NCBI GenBank assembly: GCA_003153075.1
Contig: PMBW01000237.1
Span: forward strand, 1 to 9,926
Origin: Dehalococcoidia bacterium
GTDB taxonomy: Bacteria > Chloroflexota > Dehalococcoidia > Dehalococcoidales > Fen-1064
Direction of reading: 5' to 3'
DNA: 9,926 nt
In this document: one piece after another, positions 1 through 6,511 of the stretch
Position numbering within the stretch: the stretch's first letter is position 1
Layout: each line of letters begins with the position of its first letter
Made by a program: the position numbers and the translations under genes
The notes under the pieces: generated by a model
What the model was told of the DNA's origin: nothing
The model's input: the letters and a program-made list of their open reading frames with translations, nothing else
Database searches by the model: none

Positions 1-20
1 TTTGTCTTCTGGCGTAACGT

Positions 21-1154
21 TTACATACCCAGTTCTTTAGCTAATGCCTCGCGTTCATAATTGCCGTCCCCAAGGGTAACCTCCCAAGCTTTGGCACGCC
101 GGTAATACAAGTGCATGTCGCTCTCTACGGTGAAACCTATCCCGCCGTAAATCTGGTGACCCAGGGCGGTTACCCGCCGGTAAGCTTCGCTGGTCCAGGC
201 CTTTGCCATTGCGATTTCCTTTCCACAAGACATACCTTCACTGAATCTCCAAGCGGCTTCATAGGTTAAAAAGCGGCTGCCGTCGATGTCCATTACCATA
301 CTGGCAATGTAGTGCTGAATGACCGGGAAGCTCCCCAACGGACGATCGAAAACGATTCTTTCTTTCGTGTGGTCAGCTGACATTTCCAAAACCTTTTGCG
401 CGCCCCCGACCATTTCGGCGCATCTGGCTATTCTAACCTGCTGTAAGGTCTGCTCCAGCACACCCCATGCCTGGTCCAATTTGCCAATGATATTTTTCTT
501 GGAAACTTTTACTTTATCGAAGACAACTTCACACAGTTTATCGTAGGCGATTGTCTTTAACAGCGTACACTTGATTCCCGGGCTCTTCCTGTCGACCAGA
601 AAAGCAGTGATTCCTTCCTCCGGCGTTGTTCCCTTTTTCGTCCGGGCGATACAAATGATGTAATCAGCGATAAGGGCATCTGGCACATAAAGCTTGGTAC
701 CGCTAATGACATAGTCGTCTTTATCCGCGACGGCTTTAGTTTCGATAGAAGCAGCGTTATAACTGCCGCTTGTTTCGGTCAAAGCCAGGGTCATAATAGC
801 CTTACCATCGGCAATCTTGGGCAGCAAATCCTGTTTTTGCTCTTCACTGCCGCTGTTCAGGATAAAAAGACCGCCAAGTAGAACGGTGGAGAAGAAGGCG
901 CCCGGTAAACAGGCACGGCCCATTTCTTCCTCAATCGCCACCAGGTCAATCATGTTCCCGCCGCTGCCGCCGTACTTATCCGGGAATATCAAACCCAACC
1001 AACCCAGTTGGGCCATTTTTTGCCAGAGCTCAGCGGGGTTACCTTTTTCATCCTCTCCCATCTGTCTTACTAAGGACTTCGGGCATTCCTTCTCAAAGAA
1101 GTCACGCGCCCCTTTTTTTAACATTTTCTGTTCATCATTAAAATCGAAATCCAC
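21..1154 (-). CDS. Acyl-CoA dehydrogenase family protein, probable non-catalytic partner subunit
   Basis: A 377-residue flavoprotein of the acyl-CoA dehydrogenase family. Visible landmarks are an N-terminal helical domain, the middle-domain substrate/FAD stretch LALTETSGS (123-131), the FAD-contacting R..FDRPLGSFPVIQ (266-280), and the C-terminal GGIGFTVESDMHLYYRRAK (337-355). The Glu of the isovaleryl-CoA-dehydrogenase-type site is replaced by Val (LQQVRIAR, V240), and the medium-chain-type C-terminal Glu position reads LGDGNYE with Gly. I therefore infer that it is the non-catalytic half of a heteromer with the gene just upstream, as in the mycobacterial FadE28/FadE29 pair. Start is GTG at 1154, preceded by GAGAGGG with 7-nt spacing. 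It lies 81 bp behind the 411-residue partner, same strand, so one operon. The family call is firm; the substrate is unknown (acyl, aryl-alkyl or steroid side-chain CoA are all possible). Confidence 0.93.
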   Translation of the reverse strand: MDFDFNDEQKMLKKGARDFFEKECPKSLVRQMGEDEKGNPAELWQKMAQLGWLGLIFPDKYGGSGGNMIDLVAIEEEMGRACLPGAFFSTVLLGGLFILNSGSEEQKQDLLPKIADGKAIMTLALTETSGSYNAASIETKAVADKDDYVISGTKLYVPDALIADYIICIARTKKGTTPEEGITAFLVDRKSPGIKCTLLKTIAYDKLCEVVFDKVKVSKKNIIGKLDQAWGVLEQTLQQVRIARCAEMVGGAQKVLEMSADHTKERIVFDRPLGSFPVIQHYIASMVMDIDGSRFLTYEAAWRFSEGMSCGKEIAMAKAWTSEAYRRVTALGHQIYGGIGFTVESDMHLYYRRAKAWEVTLGDGNYEREALAKELGM

Positions 1155-1235
1155 TTTATCGCCCTCTCTTTCAAGAATTATTTTTATTTAACGGGCCTCC
1201 CGGCCATGCTTCGGATGATGGCTCCTGTGAAATCG

Positions 1236-2471
1236 TTATTTCTTAACAGGCATCACCATCTGCGGTTCCCTGGGCAGACCCATGGCTATGGTAGCTATCA
1301 AACTTTTCATCATTTCATCAGAGCCGCCGCCAAAACTTCTCACTACCATCTCCCTGTAGCCCAATTCAACCCGGCCCTTTAACGGCGCCCATTTTGAAGT
1401 GGGTTCGAGCTGACAGGATAATCCGAGAATCTGCATACCGGCATTGGCAACCCTCTGGCCGGCCTCAGCTTCCCATACCTTCGAGGCGGCCCCCGTCCAG
1501 GCAGGGCTTTCACCCTTATCCACTAACCATCCTATCCGGGCATTCATTAAACGAAGTATATTCATTTCAATAGTAGCCTGTGCTAAACTCTGCCGTACAA
1601 ACGGGTCTTTGCATAATGGTTTCCCATCGCGCTCCGTCTCTTTGGCATACTTGATCAAGTCTTCGGTTATTTTTGTTGCCCAGGGTGAAGCGCCAACGCT
1701 TACTCTCTCGGTAGATAAAGCCTCTCTGGTTATACCCCACCCCCCGTCTTCAGGGCCGATGCGGTTTTTCTTGGGAACCCTGACGTTATCGTAGAAGATC
1801 TCGTGCGTCTTCATTCCGGATATTGTGTGCATTTCCTGGATGGTAACGCCCGGGCTCTTCAGATCCGCCATCAGCAGGGAGATACCCTTGTGCTTCGGCG
1901 CGGCAGGATTGGTTCTGACCAGGATCCAGTGGTAATCGGCAGTATGAACGCCGCTGCTGAACATCTTCTGCCCGTTTACGATATAATCATCGCCGTCAGC
2001 TACTGCGCGCATCTGCAATGATGCCAGGTCGGTGCCGGCATTGGGTTCGGTATATCCCAAAGCAAATAAGGCTCCCTTGGAGATCTTGGGCAGCCATTCT
2101 TTCTTTTGTTCTTCAGTGCCAAATTTCATCAGAGTCGGGCCCGGCACTCCGCCCTGGAAGTTCGCCCAGTGACCGGGCAGGTTAATACCACGGCGGGCTA
2201 CCTCTTCGGCAATTATATGTCTTTGATCGGCGGAAAGCCCCGCTCCCCCGTATTCTTTGGGCCACGAAGGAGTAAGCCACCCCCTGGCGGCGAGCTTCAG
2301 GCCGAACTCTTTCGAATCTTTTAAGTTAGCATCAGCAGACTCGCCGCGCTCTTCCGGTGATTGAGCAAGTCCGGGGCTGATGTTTTTATCGATCCACTCA
2401 CTTACCTCTTTTCTGAACTTCTTTTGCTCTTCTGTATCGAATTGGCCAACAGAATACTCTTTAAAATCCAT
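1236..2471 (-). CDS. Acyl-CoA dehydrogenase, probable catalytic subunit
   Basis: A 411-residue acyl-CoA dehydrogenase that introduces a C2-C3 double bond into an acyl-CoA and passes electrons to an electron-transfer flavoprotein (family knowledge). Seen in the sequence: GYTEPNAGTDLAS (139-151), the classic middle-domain motif; LSTERVSVG (252-260), where E255 aligns with the catalytic Glu of isovaleryl-CoA dehydrogenase and the FadE29 type; and FGGGSDEMMKSLIA (380-393), the C-terminal FAD/dimer motif with Gly where medium-chain enzymes carry their Glu. No signal peptide; cytoplasmic. ATG start at 2471 with AAAGGAG at 2484-2490; the 12-nt spacing is rather long. It is the first gene of a two-gene operon, followed by the smaller Glu-lacking relative. 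Three iteron-like repeats lie directly upstream. Substrate not predictable from sequence alone. Confidence 0.95.
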   Translation of the reverse strand: MDFKEYSVGQFDTEEQKKFRKEVSEWIDKNISPGLAQSPEERGESADANLKDSKEFGLKLAARGWLTPSWPKEYGGAGLSADQRHIIAEEVARRGINLPGHWANFQGGVPGPTLMKFGTEEQKKEWLPKISKGALFALGYTEPNAGTDLASLQMRAVADGDDYIVNGQKMFSSGVHTADYHWILVRTNPAAPKHKGISLLMADLKSPGVTIQEMHTISGMKTHEIFYDNVRVPKKNRIGPEDGGWGITREALSTERVSVGASPWATKITEDLIKYAKETERDGKPLCKDPFVRQSLAQATIEMNILRLMNARIGWLVDKGESPAWTGAASKVWEAEAGQRVANAGMQILGLSCQLEPTSKWAPLKGRVELGYREMVVRSFGGGSDEMMKSLIATIAMGLPREPQMVMPVKK

Positions 2472-2490
2472 GGTTCGTTTGTTCTCCTTT

Positions 2491-2539
2491 ATATTTGTCG
2501 TTTTAAATACTTGTCGTTTTTAATGTTTATCGCTTCTTA
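2491..2539. repeat. Three tandem 16-bp iteron-like repeats upstream of the dehydrogenase operon
   Basis: Two copies read atatttgtcgttttaaa (2491-2507) and atacttgtcgtttttaa (2507-2523); they match at 15 of 17 positions with a period of 16 bp. A third, degenerate copy in the same phase covers 2523-2539 (atgtttatcgcttctta, 11 of 17 matches to the first). The block abuts the ribosome site (2484-2490) of the 411-residue dehydrogenase. Spaced direct repeats in this position suggest an operator for a regulator binding one face of the DNA at about 1.5 turns per unit. The regulator is not in the window. The repeats are seen; the operator role is inferred. Confidence 0.55.
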
Positions 2540-2563
2540 TCCTGGGTGGTGTCTTAAAATCAA
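2536..2563 (-). promoter_or_regulatory. Possible sigma-A type promoter of the dehydrogenase operon
   Basis: Reading the minus strand, TTGATT (2563-2558) and GATAAG (2541-2536) are separated by 16 bp, each matching four of six consensus bases. The -10 overlaps the degenerate third iteron, and the two strong iterons follow directly downstream, which would suit a repressor. The match is modest and such pairs occur by chance in AT-rich DNA. Confidence 0.25.
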
Positions 2564-3023
2564 TTCGATTACTGTTCTGGAAGTCTTTTTCTAATCTTCC
2601 CTTATTATTACTACTGATAATCTCTATGAGATTCGCTGTCGAATCAAGTGATGCGACGAACAAACTTCAGATAATTGTATTCGACTATTTATGTATTTCA
2701 GGTCTGCTGCGACCCACCTGATAAAAAACTGCAGGCTCGAACTCTTACATTATCGTTGGTTTCGATTATCTTACCCTCAATCGAGCCGCGTATTGAAATT
2801 TGATGATTTGTGACTTGCCTTGACCTGTGATAGTCCCGAATTTGATTCAAAAAAATATTTATTATTAGGCTAATTATACAACTATGGCTCAGAGCACGCA
2901 ACCCGGAAAAGTGAGTCAGCTGGCCGTATATTCCTTGTCACAATCATAACTGAAAATCTTGCCGGAAAATTGAAAGGTTTATGGTTGAAAGTAAATCTTC
3001 AGGGAAAAGAAAGTTCTGATTTA
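2540..3023. other. AT-rich stretch without a recognisable gene
   Basis: About 480 bp between the dehydrogenase operon and the glycosyltransferase fragment, apart from the possible promoter above. I read all six frames. The longest open stretches are a 67-codon minus frame at 2698-2901 (mainly basic and polar, no ribosome site, no family resemblance) and the plus frame entering 3024 from 2970; neither convinces as a gene. In the plus frame starting at 3001 there is a short stretch reading KKVLIYYAGRRFMLIGEK that ends where glycosyltransferase similarity begins on the other strand; it may be the remnant of another gene but is too short to name. No tRNA, terminator or riboswitch recognised. Confidence 0.5.
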
Positions 3024-3413
3024 CTATGCCGGACGACGGTTTATGCTGATTGGCGAAAAGCCAACTCTGGTGCCGTCTGCGTCCGCCGTAACTATAATTT
3101 CTCCCTGGGCTTCCTCGAAACCGGTTTTGTAAGCCCTACCATATCCCCTTAAGGTTTCCTTAATAACGGTAGCTCCGGCTTTTTTTGCCAATTCAGGTGT
3201 TCCGTCGCAGGAGCAACCGTCTACAACTAAAACCTCTACCATATACCCCGATCGTTTGAGAGACGCATAGGGAATAGATTGAATAGTGTGTTGAATGCCG
3301 TCTTTTTCGTTCAGAGCCGGTATCACTACACTGATGGTTTTCGTTTTTAAATTAATTTTTTGCCTAACCCGAGGGATATTTAAATTTTCCGATCTATTTA
3401 ATATGTTTACCAT
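3024..3413 (-). pseudogene. 5' fragment of a family-2 glycosyltransferase
   Basis: The open frame of 129 codons starts like a GT-A glycosyltransferase of the polyprenyl-phosphate sugar (DPM1-like) type: VVIPALNE (29-36), VVDGCSCDGT (63-72), GRAYKTGFEEAQGE (92-105), and the metal-binding DADGT (111-115). Family members run on for at least another 100 residues (normally 230-350 in total), but here similarity stops dead after DADGT at about position 3069, and 14 unrelated residues lead to a stop. The downstream minus-strand frames do not resume the family sequence, so a simple frameshift does not explain it. ATG at 3413 has only a weak ribosome site. Intact, it would transfer a sugar from a nucleotide sugar to a lipid or polysaccharide acceptor on the cytoplasmic side of the membrane; as it stands it lacks the acceptor half and is probably inactive. 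Confidence 0.8.
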
Positions 3414-3861
3414 ATTCCATTATTCCAATCGGTGAAAAACAATTACCCGCGGCTCACCTTTTTTTAGTCTCATAATTCTACTATTAGAGATATTACAAAC
3501 TTATAAAATAAAACAAGAATGTATAACAAAAATGTTAAATTTGCGAAACATAATCTCCGTGAGCACTTTGAGCCGCTTAACCCTGAGAGTCTGGAATAAT
3601 AAATTACGGGTATGCTGATGAAGAAAATGTCTCTGGTCTGACCGTCATACCCACATTTATAAATTCTAAAAGCGCAAAAAAACTCCGGCGATGATACTGG
3701 AGGCCAAACACCATTTTTAGAAGCAGGTATGCAAATTATTTTATGTATTTATTAAGATAATCAGGCCAACCTGACAATTAATTTTGATCATTCAGGGGAA
3801 TCCGCAGACTGATATATGGTATATTATATTGAACATCTCTTCGAATCAGGAGTGACTAAAC
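3414..3861. other. Intergenic scar between divergent gene fragments
   Basis: An AT-rich stretch of about 450 bp between the starts of the glycosyltransferase and DUF1616-type fragments. It contains a weak plus-strand hairpin, GGTGA (3431-3435) with TCACC (3454-3458), followed by seven T, which could be an orphan terminator. A 26-codon plus frame at 3519-3599 (ending HFEPLNPESLE, then two stops) looks protein-like but has no good ribosome site and I cannot name it. An inverted repeat GGGTATG (3608-3614) / CATACCC (3646-3652) encloses a small GGT/ACC hairpin. A minus frame at about 3604-3720 reads like coding remnant (GLQYHRRSFFALLEF...) but matches nothing I know. Confidence 0.4.
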
Positions 3862-4506
3862 GTGCGTGTAAAAACTAGTCACACGTTATATTTTATAGAC
3901 ATTCTAACTGTTTTACTGATCCTAATCATTACTTTTTTCCCGAACAACGTCATCAGAATAATCCTGGGTTTGCCATTTGTCCTGTTTTTTCCGGGTTACG
4001 TTCTGCTTTTTGCCCTGTTTCCACGGAAGGAGAACCTTTCAGAGATCGAACGGTTGGCGCTGGATTTTGGACTTAGTCTGGCAGTTGTGCCGCTTTTAGG
4101 GCTGGTCCTGAACTATACACCCTGGGGCATCAATCCGAATTCCATTCTTTATTCACTCTCCGGTTTTGTGGTTATTTTTTCGATAATCGCATGGTTCAGG
4201 CAAAGAAAGTTCACAGACTCAGAGACACCTTCCTTCCGGATCGAATTCACGTGGTGGGGAAAAAAGAGTTTATTAGAAAAAATATTATCGGTAGTTTTAG
4301 TGTTTGTAATAATTGGTTCCATTGGAGCACTGGTATATTCGATTGCAGTACCAAAAGTTGATGAGCGCTACACAGAGTTTTCCGTATTGAACTCCGAAGG
4401 GCAGGCGAAAGACTATCCGGAGCAACTGCTACTGGGCAATACCGGAAAAGTCAACCTGGTTATTGCCAACCGCGAGCTGCAGGACACAACTTACAGAATT
4501 TGTTGA
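3862..4506 (+). pseudogene. 5' fragment of a DUF1616-type membrane protein
   Basis: A 214-codon frame with five predicted membrane segments (about residues 10-26, 30-52, 66-84, 95-112, 138-162). It has the family signature FFPGYVLLFALFPRKENLSEIERLALDFGLS split over residues 42-72, then an extracytoplasmic start, YTEFSVLNSEG (170-180) and GNTGKVNLVIANRE (192-205). DUF1616 proteins of archaea, Firmicutes and Chloroflexota usually continue through this beta-rich domain to 300 residues or more, often ending in another membrane helix. Here the frame ends at TTYRIC, exactly where a gene fragment on the other strand begins to show similarity. GTG start at 3862 with AGGAG at 3848-3852, spacing 9 nt, so expression is possible. 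The function of the family is unknown; its genes often lie in surface glycan loci, which agrees with the neighbouring glycosyltransferase and sugar-kinase fragments. Alternatively a naturally short variant, which I think less likely. Confidence 0.75.
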
Positions 4507-4609
4507 TTGCCCCGGCAATTAAAAAGCCGCCATATTTGGAATAGTAGGACGGTAAGTCCGTACCGCCGCCGCCGAGGGTAATTCTATTGGGAGCTCTGGA
4601 GAGAATCAT
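4460..4609 (-). pseudogene. 5' fragment of a GHMP-family sugar kinase
   Basis: A minus-strand ATG at 4609 opens a 49-codon frame beginning MILSRAPNRITLGGGGTDLP, continuing SYYSKYGGFLIAGAINK. This is the unmistakable N-terminus of the GHMP kinase branch related to D-glycero-D-manno-heptose 7-phosphate kinase (family pattern R.P.RI...GGGTDLP..Y...GG.....I.KY). About 38 residues fit; the family needs roughly 320-350. From codon 40 (near 4495) the frame runs antisense through the DUF1616-type fragment and stops at 4460. The ATP-binding and catalytic motifs downstream are absent, so it cannot be an active kinase. The intact enzyme would phosphorylate a sugar or sugar phosphate for nucleotide-sugar synthesis. 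A promoter-like pair lies upstream at 4644-4672. Confidence 0.75.
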
Positions 4610-4643
4610 ACTTGTACACCAATTTACAGCTAATTTGAATCAA

Positions 4644-4672
4644 ATATTATCACTAACCACGTAAAATGGCAA
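4644..4672 (-). promoter_or_regulatory. Possible promoter of the truncated sugar-kinase gene
   Basis: On the minus strand TTGCCA (4672-4667) is followed after 17 bp by TAATAT (4649-4644); the ATG of the kinase fragment is 34 nt further on. Spacing is ideal, the -10 match is only four of six. The 4610-4774 gap otherwise holds nothing I recognise, and I see no convincing terminator after the binding-protein gene that ends at 4775. Confidence 0.3.
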
Positions 4673-4774
4673 ATACGGTACACGCGGGAATATTCTAATT
4701 GAGCTAAACCCTTAAAATTCAGGCTTTGGGGAAAAAGTGACACAATTAAGACTAAACATTCACATAACAAGTAA

Positions 4775-6481
4775 TCAAACCTGATTTTGAATAAATGCTT
4801 CATGTCCCAATCGCTTTTTTAAATCCTGATCGATCCAGAACCGGGCTGGGAAAAAGAAGAGCCGTTGCGGGCTTCCCATGTGCCCGCAAGTCGCGCCGAA
4901 TTGACCATTGTAACCTTTGACCCAGGGTTGACAGAGACTGAAGGTTTTCGGACTAAGCAGGGATATAGCATAATGCTGCCGCGCCACGTGCTCGTTCGCT
5001 TGTCTAAATACTTGTTTCACCCCGTCCGTGCTGTTAGCCGCCATCGCCCTGGGATAAAAGGCGTCAAAAACAGGATCACTGACCATTAATGAGTTAGAGA
5101 TTAAGTCCCCCGTCTGAAACCGGTGCAGCTGCATAAATGGCACATGGGTGCGGCCCAATGTTCCCGCCCCATAAGCCAGCTGGTCATGCTTGCGTCCGAT
5201 TCTGACAAAATCATTCCACGCTACGGCGTCCATTATTCTTATGTCCATATCTATCCCGACATCAGCAAAGTAGGTCTTGATGACGGGCAGTATGTCCAGA
5301 TCCCACATTGCATCCGCAACGATGTTGGTCTTAAAACCTGTGGGATAGCCGGCATCCGTCAAAAGCTGCCTGGCCGCCGCGGGGTTGTAGGCATATTCGT
5401 CCTTCAAATCTTGCGGCCATTCACCGTATGGTAATCCCCATCCTTTCAGGTACATTGAAGTTAGTGATGAAGGATAAGGATCGACAGTTCCGTGATATAA
5501 GGTCCGGGCAATGGTTGGCAAGTCCAGTGCCATTTGCATGGCTTTTCTGACCCTGATGTCATTAAAAGGAGGTTTATCATTTCTAGGGTCTATTGTGTTC
5601 GTCGTGCCCAGGGGAACCGGTATCTGTAATATTTCAGGGTTCGTTTTCGCCACAGATTGTGCCTGTCTCATCGTAACTTCATCTATAACATCAATCTGCC
5701 CTTTGCGCATCGCTTCCAGGGCTGTCTCGTCATCAGGTATTACGACAATCTTGAATTTATCAACGTAGGGGAGCTTATTCCGCGGGTAGCGCTCATCATA
5801 TCCCCAATAGTTGGGGTTCTTTATCATGGTTGCCGCATTGCCGGAAATAAAGTCCTGTAAAATAAAAGGGCCGGTACCGATGGCATGATGCCAATCATTC
5901 AGGTCACCCCATTTTTCCACAGCCTCACGCGCCTCTATACACGACGTGGGACTATAATGCGCTATCAGGGTCTCCGCGATAAACTCCTGATTTGGTGTGT
6001 TCCACTTAAAGACAACGGTATACTTATCCGCAGCGGTGACAGATATTAGTTCCCTGAACATTGTTACTTTGGCATGAAACGGGGCAGGTTGAGTAAAGCC
6101 GCTGCCCAGACCGTATAAGCGGTGAAAGTGATACACGACATCATCCGCAGTGAACTCGCGGCCGTTTACCGGTGGTATATCCTGCCAGTGAACGCCTTTC
6201 CGCAGATGCAAAACAATAATCCCCGGATCCGTAAATTCCCAGTTTACGGCCAGGTGTCCCTTCATATACTCGCTGGGGGTAACTATCTTGTAGTCGAATT
6301 CTGCCGGATTATATGTCCAATCCTCCGCCGTCAGCTTTTCCATCCAGGCTGTATATATCTGCGGAAGTAACTCGGCGAAATAGGGGTCCCAGTTTACAAT
6401 ATTTTTAGTGGTTCGGAAAGCCATTTCACCGCCGTACTGCGGTTTAGCCAGGTTATCCCACCATGCGGCTTTCTTTTTCAT
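4775..6481 (-). CDS. Family-5 (oligopeptide-type) solute-binding protein without signal peptide
   Basis: A 568-residue protein of the SBP_bac_5 fold (DppA/OppA-like), full length for the mature domain. Landmarks: KPQYGGEM (13-20), the usual first beta strand; HLAVNWEF (76-83); LHLRKGVHWQD (91-101); FTADDVVYHF (110-119); AIGTGPFIL (200-208); KNPNYWG (221-227); PPFNDIRVRKAMQMALD (304-320); YNPAAARQLLTDAGYP (365-380). The start is unusually clear (AAGGAG at 6487-6492, 5 nt before ATG), yet the protein begins MKKKAAWWDN with no hydrophobic segment, lipobox or twin-arginine motif, so it should stay in the cytoplasm. Last gene of the cluster in the window, 30 bp behind the CapA-like gene; closely related to the gene at 7752-9431 along its whole length. 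No permease or ATPase is nearby. Ligand unknown; a peptide, nickel complex or CoA-pathway acid would be a guess. Confidence 0.93.
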   Translation of the reverse strand: MKKKAAWWDNLAKPQYGGEMAFRTTKNIVNWDPYFAELLPQIYTAWMEKLTAEDWTYNPAEFDYKIVTPSEYMKGHLAVNWEFTDPGIIVLHLRKGVHWQDIPPVNGREFTADDVVYHFHRLYGLGSGFTQPAPFHAKVTMFRELISVTAADKYTVVFKWNTPNQEFIAETLIAHYSPTSCIEAREAVEKWGDLNDWHHAIGTGPFILQDFISGNAATMIKNPNYWGYDERYPRNKLPYVDKFKIVVIPDDETALEAMRKGQIDVIDEVTMRQAQSVAKTNPEILQIPVPLGTTNTIDPRNDKPPFNDIRVRKAMQMALDLPTIARTLYHGTVDPYPSSLTSMYLKGWGLPYGEWPQDLKDEYAYNPAAARQLLTDAGYPTGFKTNIVADAMWDLDILPVIKTYFADVGIDMDIRIMDAVAWNDFVRIGRKHDQLAYGAGTLGRTHVPFMQLHRFQTGDLISNSLMVSDPVFDAFYPRAMAANSTDGVKQVFRQANEHVARQHYAISLLSPKTFSLCQPWVKGYNGQFGATCGHMGSPQRLFFFPARFWIDQDLKKRLGHEAFIQNQV

Positions 6482-6511
6482 GATATCTCCTTCGTTTTTG
6501 GCAACTGTTTT

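Noticed and set aside
2698..2901. 67-codon minus-strand frame
   Set aside because: No ribosome site, no recognisable family, lies in AT-rich DNA, and the sequence has no domain-like pattern; treated as non-coding.
2970..3152. 60-codon plus-strand frame
   Set aside because: Its second half is antisense to the clear glycosyltransferase fragment and its first half resembles nothing.
3431..3465. Hairpin GGTGA/TCACC followed by seven T as an intrinsic terminator
   Set aside because: Stem of only five pairs with an 18-base loop and no plus-strand gene upstream; mentioned in the region entry but not called.
3607..3653. Hammerhead-ribozyme-like string: CTGATGA next to a GGGTATG/CATACCC stem with a GTC before the closing arm
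   Set aside because: The GAAA that must follow stem II is missing at the right place, stem II cannot form, and an extra G separates stem I from CTGATGA. A chance likeness.
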